A DNA stretch of 64,000 nucleotides from the NCBI GenBank assembly GCA_011032825.1, contig JAADJZ010000029.1, positions 434,001 through 498,000 of the forward strand. Direction: 5' to 3'. The translations under genes and the position numbers were made by a program. The DNA is from Massariosphaeria phaeospora (Eukaryota; Ascomycota; Dothideomycetes; Pleosporales). Position 1 is the stretch's first letter; every line of letters starts with the position of its first letter. Positions 55,972 to 64,000 of the stretch are shown in pieces. The notes beneath the pieces were generated by a model. The model did no database searches. It was not told the origin of the DNA and worked only from the letters and a program-made list of their open reading frames with translations.

Positions 55972-57604
55972 ATGGAAGTTAACTATTCTAAGCTACTAAG
56001 CTGCAAAGAGCAAGTACACAATGCAAAGCTAATAAAAAACTACTACAAACCTAAAAGATTTGTACTTGTTTATATTAGCGACGAATTCTATAATAGAAAG
56101 TACAAGATCGTTGATAAGCTTAGCGTTAGTAGCTATGCAATAGTATAGCTTGCTAAGAACACAAAGTATAGAATTAATTTTTATAAGTAATTCAATTAGT
56201 AGCTAACTTGCATCTAGAACTAACGTTAGCGTGTGCATTAAGATTTTCTTTGCAAAAGCTTTAAAATTAACACAAGAACTTTAAGTTATGCAACAGCTTG
56301 CAGCTTGCAGAAAGCTTAATTATCTAGAATACAAGCATGTTGTGCGCATGTTAGATTACTTCTATTACACAAGCAAGAATAGAGAGCATCTATGCCTTGT
56401 AATAGAACGTTTTGAACTATCAATTAAGCGAGTTAATAAGTTCTACTAGAAGAGATACTTCAACAACAAAAAGAAACTCAATAATTAGCGTAAACACTTT
56501 ATAGACTTTTTCTAGACTTGTAACGTTTGTCGACAACTACTATTAGCTGTAGATTACATTTATTCGTGTAGAGTTGTTAACGAAAGTAATTGTATCTTAG
56601 TTATTAACTTTCTTCTAGTATGCTAACAACAAGTAGATATGCACTTGCGTAACGTTTTATTCCGGCTTTTAAATAAGCTTGAGTATTACTCTAACTTAGA
56701 AGTGTTACACCGTGTCGCAGGCGTAAATAAAAAAAGTAATTTAGAAGAAAGCACTAGTAAAGAAGCTAAAGATAACGATTAAGAGAAAAGAATCGTATTA
56801 ATGCTAGAGGCTTAGAAAATTACTTGAACAGCTAATTAGCTACCTAAAGGCACTGTTCCAGACTATGTCGTTAGTCCACAGACCTACTACAATTGAGAAG
56901 TTCGAAGCTTTAACCAAATCGTGCTTGTTGACTTTTCCAATAGTGAGTAAAAGTTTTTGGTGCTTATGTTAGACTTTAGACGCTAAACTGTACAGCTTTC
57001 TTAGTATCAAATTCTCTTAAGACAACATCTACGATCACGCCTCAATGCTCTCTAAAGCTGATATTCGAAAGACCTATGACAAAAGCTATTGATATTTAGA
57101 GTCTAGCTTGCACAGTAAGAGCGCTTGTTAGCTAAGTGTTTCAAAAACTAATGAAGTTAAGACTTACACTATTGTCACCGGGCACCGCTTGTTCGAAACC
57201 TGTTTTGGAAACTTTAAGTCTTTGATACCGATGATCCATGGTACTCTTGGAGAAAGCTCTGCTTATCTACTTCTTAGCGGTATAATCGAAGCAGTAAGCA
57301 CTAAGCGATGGACAGAGTAGCCAAAAATAAAAGGTACGTAGTCTACGTGCTAGAAATCCCTCTCTTTATGTAGCTATTACTGATTACAACAGATTGGCAC
57401 CTGGAAGATGAACTTCTTGAGGACGTAGTGCCGCTTGCCTACTTCTACCAAGCAAGAAACCCGGAGAATCGTGAAAGAGATGAGAAAGCGATGCTAGTGT
57501 TGATAGAATATCTCTGCAGAATGTTAGTTATAGAAGCTGATACACGGCCATTGACTGAGGCTCTATTAAGTAACAAATGGGTCCAAGAGCAAAAGGATAG
57601 TTAA
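55972..57604 (+). pseudogene. SRPK-like protein kinase pseudogene
   Basis: From an ATG at 55972 to a TAA at 57604 the plus strand reads, in changing phases and with introns I cannot place exactly, as an SR-protein-kinase-like Ser/Thr kinase. Seen: NRKYKIVDKLSVSSYAIV (glycine loop with Gly replaced by Ser), ACRKLNYLEYKHVVRMLDYF and HLCLVIERF (alpha-C and hinge), a DYIYSC block, VDMHLRNVLFRL (catalytic-loop Asp kept), VLVDFSNSE (DFG region with Gly-to-Ser) and HRLFETCFGNFK nearer the end. The 5' half has many stops and very high AT; the last 450 nt are almost clean. No second copy is in the window, so the mutations look like RIP leaking out of the neighbouring repeats. Confidence 0.7.
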
Positions 57605-57898
57605 GCTTGCATTGAGAGATATGGATCTCGGTATTTCTTTTTGGTATTACTGGAGTAACGACTGGGTATGATCAGTCGATTATGCTAGCTTGTTTCATGG
57701 AATCTTCTTTGTTCAATCGATCTTCTTTCCTCGAGCTCCTTTGACTCTACAGCTTGGTTTCACTTAGACGATGAACAATGCTCTAGGTTAGCATTACCGT
57801 TGAGTGAAAAAGATTACAGTGGCATTGTGTATTGGGACTGGACGCCTCAGTGAATGTCTTAGCGCGGCGATAGATATATAATTACCCATTCTCTATCA
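57605..57898. promoter_or_regulatory. Probable promoter of the 165-aa gene
   Basis: About 290 nt of normal composition. A TATATA element at 57875-57880 lies 19 nt before the ATG at 57899, rather close for a classical TATA box but the only candidate. Confidence 0.35.
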
Positions 57899-58396
57899 AT
57901 GTGTCTCGTGCTTACTACTAACTCCACTACCCCTTTCACCACCTATTCCAGAGAAGCAACCTTTGCTACTCAAGGCCTTGACTTCTATCACTTAAAAGGC
58001 AGTCTTGATCCCAGCCTATCGAACATGTCTCAAGTTTCGTCCTTCTCCGAAGATTTCAACGGCCAAACTATATCCTGGGATGGAGCATCGCGTCTCCAAC
58101 CGTACAAATGGGAACTTCTCCTAGCCCGGATGAAAGTGTTCGCTACCAACCAAGATTTTTCGGAATATGTTTACTTTAATATCACGGACAACTTTCATAA
58201 AAGCCCTAGCGATCCCAGAAACCACATGACTGTACGACTACAGACAAGGGAGCATCAAGCAAACGACAAATGTATCATCGCACATGTATATGAGGTTGAC
58301 GATAAGGGTTGCAAAGAAGTATCCTACGCAAAGTACAATACAGTCTGTCCATACAAGGCAAAGGAAGTTTGCGCGAGCAGCTTGAGCGGAGCCTAA
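57899..58396 (+). CDS. Hypothetical protein, 165 aa, next to the RIP border
   Basis: An intact, intronless 165-codon frame from ATG 57899 to TAA 58396. The sequence is well mixed (GLDYFYHLK-like aromatic residues, then MTVRLQTREHQANDKCIIAH), with five Cys, four of them in the last 45 residues (KGCKE, NTVCPY, EVCASS). There is no signal peptide or membrane segment, and I recognise no family. It lies less than 2.5 kb from the transposon block yet shows no stop codons or AT bias, so it is either under selection or beyond the reach of RIP leakage. It could also be a relict exon. Confidence 0.5.
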   Translation: MCLVLTTNSTTPFTTYSREATFATQGLDFYHLKGSLDPSLSNMSQVSSFSEDFNGQTISWDGASRLQPYKWELLLARMKVFATNQDFSEYVYFNITDNFHKSPSDPRNHMTVRLQTREHQANDKCIIAHVYEVDDKGCKEVSYAKYNTVCPYKAKEVCASSLSGA

Positions 58397-59087
58397 TTTG
58401 TTTTTAGCGTAAGCTAAATGGGTAGCCGTTTCATAGAGTCTCTTAGAACTATATTTTTCTAGAGATAAATAACTACTAAGATAGTAATAGAGCGTAGGGT
58501 ACTCTTATAAGCTCTAGCTAGCAGGGAACGTGCATCCTAACAAGAACATCAAAACGTGCTACGCAGAGTCGCACGATGGCCCCTAGGTTTCCTTTGTTGG
58601 CTTGTGAATGATGATGCATCACTACCTCTCGAAGTCTAGCACAGCGTTGGAAAAGAGACGTGTACTGCTCGATCGCATTTATTGCTGCTCGATCGTGTAT
58701 GGCTCAGATCTAAAGCAAGCATCTACACCCTTTGTCTTCACATTAAGATGCCGGCAAACATATTCCAGCTGGTAGTGCTGGTTTCATACACGTCTAATTG
58801 TCTTCAGATCTGACGAGCGGCTGTGCAGCCGTACGGAAAGACGGTTGCGGCTCGAAGGACACTCTACATAAAACATATCACGGTGTAACGGGTTATAAGA
58901 GGTAAATTTCGAGCAGAGAGGGTAGTATTCGCGTCAAAGCTGGTTTGCTGAGCATGCCCATGTGATCGCCAACTATCGTGCGGGTAAAAGGAGCCTTACC
59001 CACTGACGTTCACGACTACACTCTCTCCAACCCAGGCAATAATAAGATGCGGGAGTCGAGATCCCTCCATGCGCGCACGGCCGTTCC
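58397..59087. other. Intergenic between convergent genes
   Basis: 3' flanks of the plus-strand 165-aa gene and the minus-strand interrupted gene. It contains a near-repeat CTGCTCGATCG at 58667 and 58683. No gene seen. Confidence 0.4.
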
Positions 59088-59969
59088 TCATGTCCCTATG
59101 TCCTCAACAACGTTTCGCAGATTTTCAAGATCCAGTCCCGCTCCCAGCTGCGTCGTCAGGCAGCCGAACTGTCCCATTACACCATAAGCTCGACGGCATG
59201 TAGCAAGTACAGGAATTTGCTCTTCGTCGCAGCAATCGTCGCAAGGGTCATGTCGGTTGATTGGAGTTCTAGCAGGGCATTAGATATCTACCCTCTACAG
59301 AAGAAGAGCACATACTCAAATATTTGGAAGACAATTCCAAGATCCAGAACCTGGTATACATTCCAGCTAGCGCCTGGGCATCGATACTCTCTTAGGCATT
59401 CAATGTTGTTGACGAAAAGGTGATAGGTTGTCTCGTCTACGGTCTCACCAAGGAACTCATCGATATCTCCGTCCGGGAAGGAACTGGCAGGAATCTCTGG
59501 CAGCCGGCCTTGCACAAGCTCGAACTGTGCACAGTAAGCTAACGTGCAACTTCATGGTATCGTGATCGTAACTTACCAGTCTTCCCTCGATGATTATATG
59601 CGGGATGGGCTCCGAGTTATCATCCTCAAATAGGTCGTCGCTGATCTCGCCCTGTGGTTCAAATTCGGCGATCGTTACAAAATCCAGGTATAGCCAGTCC
59701 GGATCCGCATGCAGGGCAAAGATGACGAGCGCTTCGGAAGAGCTACTGTGGTATCAGGCTTAAGTATTATCACCTGGACCGCCGAGCATGGGCCCTGGCT
59801 CCGGAAATTAGTCATACTGCTAAGTAGCCCTACTGTGTAAGTTACATCCCCATCTATACTAGTTTGTATAGGAAACAATGCTAATGCCACGTAGCCTCTT
59901 CATCCTCATGCTCGCTTGTTGTTCTATGCTTCCATCTTATCTCAATAATGCTTCTATCTCATCTCAACA

Positions 59970-61058
59970 ATGCTTTCATCTCATCTTAATGAGCTTCCAC
60001 GCACACCACGCACACCACGCACACCACGCATACCACGCCATTCTCATCTTATCAGCCGTGATGATCGGATCCGTGTTCAAGCACTCGCCCAAGCAGGCCA
60101 TTCACGCTCATTCATATCTACCCAGCTTGGAGTATCTAAAGCCCAGGTTAGATACTCTGAAAGAGTCCCTCCTACCCTAAAGAAGAGATCTGGCAGACCA
60201 CCACTCCTAAGTCCTGAACAGGTTGAGAAGCTTATCCAGTTTGTTCGACAGAGTAGGGCCACAAGACAGATAAGCTGGGCAGCCTTGGCAAATCATTTTA
60301 GTAAATGGAATGTTACTGAGTACCCTATCTGCTACGCCCTTCGTACAGCTGGATATACACGACGTATTGCTCTTGCAAAGCCACTACTTTTTCAACAGAA
60401 TAAGGATATACGCTTAGCATGGGCAGAGGAACACGTTAGGTGGGAACGCTGGAGATAGGAGAGGATTTTATAGAGTAATGAGACTTGGGTTACTAGAGGC
60501 CGGCACCGGAGAAAGTAGGTAACACGGCTACTTAAAGAGGAATTAGATGACACCTGTCTTGTAGACAAACTCCGTAAGAAGAGAGGCTAGATGTTCTAGG
60601 CCTGTTTCTTAGGCAGGGAGAAAGGTCCATGCCTTTTTTGGGAAAAGGAATGGAGGTCAATCAACAAGGAGAGATACTGTGAGAGGATAGTGCCACTTGT
60701 TCATAGATGGCTGAGGATGCGTCCTTAGCTTACCTTTATGCAGGATGGAGCGCCTGGACATTTAGCTGCTTTTACTTTAAAAGAGCTGCATGAACGGGGT
60801 ATTTATTCTATATTTTAGCCTGCCTTTTTACCTAATCTCAATCCAATTAAGGCCGTGTAGAATAAGATGAAGGACTGGATTGAACTTAATTATCCAGACT
60901 TCTCTGCAGGCAAGCAGCGCACATATGATCAGCTTCGTGTGGTTGTGAACGAGGCCTAGGAAGCTATTTCACTTGAATACTTTAACTCTTTGATAGATAG
61001 TATGACAGAGAGGTGCCAGGCAGTAATTGACGCCAAGGGCGGGCACACTAAGTATTGA
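59970..61058 (+). pseudogene. Tc1-type transposase with nine in-frame TAG codons
   Basis: One frame from 59970 to the TGA at 61058 (363 codons) is broken only by TAG at 60456, 60471, 60516, 60588, 60597, 60726, 60816, 60858 and 60957. All but perhaps the first sit where Tc1 relatives have Trp (for example before NKMKDWIELN), so TGG-to-TAG. The paired helix-turn-helix DNA-binding part is intact up to 60455 (QALAQAGHSRSFISTQLGVS). The DDE triad is also hit: SDETW reads SNETW, MQDGAPGH is kept, and NPIEAVW reads NPIKAV-stop. Both catalytic changes are G-to-A. The true start codon is uncertain. Confidence 0.9.
60001..60036. repeat. 9 bp tandem repeat GCACACCAC x4
   Basis: Four copies (the last GCATACCAC) near the 5' end of the Tc1 transposase frame. 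In that frame they encode Pro-Arg-Thr repeats, probably upstream of the real start. Confidence 0.85.
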
Positions 61059-61190
61059 AACAAGCGAGCGTATCGTTCAAGAATCCATTCATCCCAACTT
61101 GGTTTAGTTGATCACCATTTTCCGGAGCCAGGGCCCATGCTCGGCGGTCCAGGTGATAATACTTATGCCTGATACCACAGTATCACCCAT

Positions 61191-62077
61191 AGGGACGAAC
61201 TTGAGGAGGCGAGACGAGCGTGAGTAAGACGGCGGCGCTCAGCGCTGGCGGGGGCGGGGCTTGAAGCTTGTTACTTGGCGGCCGGGTAGCTGTTGCGGGC
61301 TGCAGCCAATCAACGGCACTGCACCGATCTCAGCTGCACGACCCTAACGCAAATTGTCCAACACATCCGCGCAACCTCATCTACTGCAAATGTTAAGTTC
61401 GCATGAGATCCATGTGCTTGTTGTCGTGCGACGAAAACACGGATTTGTTGTGGCCGTTGCTCGGCATCTCGAGGCGGCGCGTCTTAGGCGGCGGACTCTC
61501 CCGATAATTAGGCAGCGCGCACTTCCGGGAGGGCAGATTGCTTTGCGTTGTGACATATCTGCAGGCTATCGCATCTGAATCGACTCGACATGTGATGTGT
61601 TCTCAATGCACGTTGGGAGGGGTGATCGAGGAAGGTGTGTAAAAACAGAGGTGGCGGCGTAGCTATGGTTGGGGGAGCGGGAGGAAGCATCATCGCCCTG
61701 AAGATGCTGCGGCGTTTGGCCCGCCGACCAGCTCCAGCAATCGGTTTTGTGTCGCAAGAACAAGACTTTGAAGTGTTGTTGGGCGCCATCTCCATGCACG
61801 CGATTGCTTGAAGGTGATTGGAAGGCCACCCTGAACGGCCTACCAGACCTTCCACCCAGCACCAAACCAACACTCCGTACCCTAGACACTGTAGTGACTC
61901 ACGGAGCGCCCGGTCCGCCCGTGTGTGCCAACTACACCCAGATAGCTTAGCGCATATTACGCCAAGATCCTCGCCTCCACAATCGCCTCCCCAATCGCCC
62001 TCGCATTACCAGCGACACGCAACCACACCCGCTTGCAGCATAAAGTTGCGATCATCCCTCGCAAAGTAGATCTCGCT
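61191..62077. promoter_or_regulatory. Divergent promoter between the interrupted gene and the DUF7924 gene
   Basis: About 890 nt between two start codons facing away from each other. G/C-rich near 61210-61300. Several short frames on both strands without domains. No specific site assigned. Confidence 0.45.
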
Positions 62078-63777
62078 ATGGCCTCCTACCTCAATGACCC
62101 AAACCCCAAGAAACGCCAGCGCCACCAGTCCGAGCCTGGAGAACCAAGTGCATCCTCCCTGTACTTTCTAGCAGCCCTATCCCACTAACATTACGACAGC
62201 GAAACGTCGACATATCAGCGAAGCCAAAGTGCAGAAGCCGCTCCGTAATAGTGTTCGACTGAACATTGCGTCGGGCGAGCTTTCTCAGCAGCAGCAGCAG
62301 CAGCAGCAGCATCCTTTTGTTACAAAGAAGGTAAGTTATGGCATTCTCTAAATTCTACCAACTTAGCTGAGTTTCGCCTCAGCCCAAACAGCGAAAACGG
62401 TCACACGAAGCCTTCCGCTCGTCTGCCAGCGTTCCGACCGAGCCGTACTCGAAAAGGCTGCGATTATCCGCCGACCCCGCCGCTACAAAACTTGCTGATC
62501 AAGAGACCCGGATCAGAGGTGATATTAAGACGGCGATCGATCATTGGCGAAAAGTAGGGTTTTGGCCTAAACAGTATTTCGAGCCGGATACAATGAGCCA
62601 CCTGCTTCTACGAAAGAGGTCGGCGCGTTCCTCAGGTCGCAAACGATCAGAGCCGGGTTCCCTCGCGGGTAGCTCAATCACGCCGAGCGATCAGAAGCCT
62701 AGAGAGGAGAAAAGCGCCCTGTATCAGAATCCTCGATACAAAGCTCTTCTCGAAACAAAGGGTAGTTACATGGACAAGTCACAGCTTGACGTGACACACA
62801 AAAGTAAAGGATTGTGCCGGACTTTACTGGAGAGGGAGCAGGTCACTCCGGATAACACATTGTTTCAAGACGACGTTTTTGATAGGGCTTGTCGAAAACT
62901 ACAGGATAAAAACGAAGCGAGAGTGGTTCAAGATGTTGCCCGATTAATTGTCCCTTCTGCCGAAACTCTAGCTACCTTTGGCGCCAAAGAGCTGGAGGTT
63001 CTGGTTGAAAGTGTCAACGAAGGTTGGAGCAACTCCGTCCCATTGACCGGGACTCGCCCGCAGCCCGACTACTCAGTCGGGTTCAAAAGAGAGGCATTCT
63101 CCGAGGAACAGCGCGGGAAGCTTGGCCCCTTCATTGGTGACTTCATCGCTGGCGACCAGTCATACTTCATGGCAACATACTACATGTACTTCCCGTTTCT
63201 TACGTGCGAAGCAAAGTGTGGCGCTGCGGCTCTCGACATCGCCGACCGACAAAATGCGCACAGCATGACACTCGCTGTCAGAGCCGTTGTCGAGCTCTTC
63301 CGGCTTGTCCAACGCGAGAAGGAAATCAACCGGGAAATCCTTGCCTTTTCTGTCTCGCATGACCATCGTTCAGTCCGGATATACGGCCACTACGCTGTTG
63401 TTGACGGGCCTAAAACAGCCTTTTACCGTCACCCTATTCGCGACTTTAGTTTCCAGGAACTAGACGGAAAAGAGAAATGGACAACGTATAAATTTACTAA
63501 AAGCGTTTACGATATGTGGATGCCCACCCACTTTGCGCGACTCTGCTCAGCTATTGATGAATTGCCCTCCGGGGTGAATTTTGATGTCCCGCCACTTCAA
63601 CAAGATACTGGGCTTTCGCAAGACTTAAGTTCAAATCACCTTTCAGAATCTTTCATGGGATCGGTGATTCAGACAGGGGATGATAACAGCCAGTCAGGTA
63701 CCCCGGTCACTACTCCAGACACCTCCTTCGCTCAGCCAGGAGCCTCCAAAAGGCAGAAGGGGAAGAAAACAAGTTAA
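62078..63777 (+). CDS. DUF7924-type fungal protein (531 aa)
   Basis: Three exons (62078-62147, 62200-62330, 62383-63777) give 531 residues. Introns of 52 nt each (62148-62199 with GTGCAT donor and CACTAAC branch; 62331-62382 with GTAAGT) restore the frame. The N terminus is basic and disordered (NPKKRQRHQ, KRRHISEAKVQK), with an eight-Gln run. The conserved core (about residues 225-470) includes EARVVQDVARLIVPSAETLA, GDFIAGDQSYFMATYYMYFP, FLTCEAKCGAAALDIADRQN and SHDHRSVRIYGHYAV. This is a family common in filamentous fungi with a restriction-endonuclease-like flavour (a Glu-x-Lys in CEAKCG after conserved Asp), but function is unproven. The tail is Ser/Thr-rich and ends in a basic KRQKGKK motif. 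Exon 1 is the least certain part. Confidence 0.78.
62286..62309 (+). repeat. (CAG)8 trinucleotide repeat encoding polyglutamine
   Basis: Eight CAG triplets in exon 2 of the DUF7924-type gene. In frame they encode a Gln run that may vary in length between strains. Confidence 0.9.
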
Positions 63778-64000
63778 TCTTCTTAATGACATTCTTCTGT
63801 TGGTGTACAATAGACCACTTCTACATAGCTTTCCCTAGCATCAATAAATTTGTTACCTTCGTAAAGGTGTAGAGCATGCAGCGTCAGTACCCAATTCCTA
63901 CGCGCTCTCAGCTTCTCTAGCCATGGCGGCGGCAGCGTATTAAATTATTGACATCAGCGCACCTGGTATGCTCATTGGTAAGTATGTTCTCTAACTGAAT
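63778..64000. other. 3' flank of the DUF7924-type gene
   Basis: An AATAAA at 63843-63848, 66 nt after the stop, is a plausible polyadenylation signal. Nothing else is supported up to the window end. Confidence 0.45.

Larger units (their letters stand above)
59746..61180 (+). mobile_element. Element J: Tc1/mariner-type transposon (1435 bp)
   Basis: About 62 bp TIRs start CTGTGGTATCAGGC and are nearly identical at both ends (one mismatch in the first 60 by eye), with TA duplications at 59744-59745 and 61181-61182. Unlike the pogo-like elements its TIR has no 17 bp direct repeat. It carries a single Tc1-type (DDE_3) transposase gene on the plus strand. GC content is near that of host DNA, so it was mutated lightly. 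Confidence 0.93.
59088..61190 (-). pseudogene. 188-codon gene interrupted at codon 3 by a Tc1-like transposon
   Basis: Removing the transposon (59746-61180) and one TA joins ATG GGT GA at 61190-61183 to the frame at 59745. Exon 1 then ends at 59577; intron 1 is 59525-59576 (52 nt, GTAAGT..CACAG); exon 2 is 59316-59524; intron 2 is 59269-59315 (47 nt, GTATGT, CTAAT, GCTAG); exon 3 ends at TGA 59088. The total is exactly 189 codons with no stop or frameshift. The product would be acidic in the first half (HADPDWLYLDFVTIAEFEP), with a Cys-rich patch in exon 3 (HDPCDDCCDEE). The family is not recognised. Intact splice sites and frame suggest the insertion is young relative to gene decay, or that the gene can still be expressed after excision. 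Confidence 0.7.

Noticed and set aside
58660..58700. Possible tRNA or hairpin around CTGCTCGATCG repeats
   Set aside because: No A/B boxes and no cloverleaf could be drawn; only a short direct repeat.

Overview
The window looks like a chromosome segment of a filamentous ascomycete (Pezizomycotina; Dothideomycetes is my guess but is not proven here). Support: 47-98 nt GT..AG introns with CTAAC-like branch sites, single-copy eukaryotic genes with fungal architecture, and a 25 kb AT-rich block of inactivated DNA transposons with the CpA-to-TpA pattern of repeat-induced point mutation (RIP). I recognised no rRNA, tRNA or CRISPR.

Layout. 1-30 kb is a gene-rich, GC-balanced arm: the edge of an unknown gene (1-281, -), two uncertain small proteins, a UTP5/Utp12-domain ribosome-biogenesis protein (-), a BET double-bromodomain protein (BDF1-like, +), the AAA+ ATPase RVB1 (+), the succinate dehydrogenase assembly factor SDHAF4/Sdh8 (+), a TPR-rich pseudogene with four in-frame stops, a secreted type-B carboxylesterase, a 2104-residue DOCK-family Rho-type GEF and an unknown 261-residue protein.

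30.46-55.46 kb is an uninterrupted pile of class II transposons in which I see no host gene. Eight pogo/Fot-like elements of about 2.1 kb (A, B, C, E, F, G, H, I), mostly abutting and sharing single TA dinucleotides, form the scaffold. Nested in them are a 6001 bp hAT element (in A), a 393 bp non-autonomous hAT derivative and a probable solo LTR (in B), a second pogo-type element D (in C) and element E (in the terminal repeat of G). All transposases are full of stops. The terminal inverted repeats follow one rule: a short motif is repeated directly at exactly 17 bp, but the motif differs between subfamilies.

55.5-64 kb returns to host sequence: an SRPK-like kinase pseudogene whose mutation load fades away from the repeats, a small intact gene, a 188-codon gene cut at its third codon by a 1435 bp Tc1-like element (itself RIP-killed by nine TGG-to-TAG changes), and a DUF7924-type gene.

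The functional genes are mostly housekeeping: BDF1 and RVB1 act in chromatin, UTP5 in pre-rRNA processing, SDHAF4 in respiration, DOCK in small-GTPase signalling. They are single transcription units, not an operon or a biosynthetic cluster.
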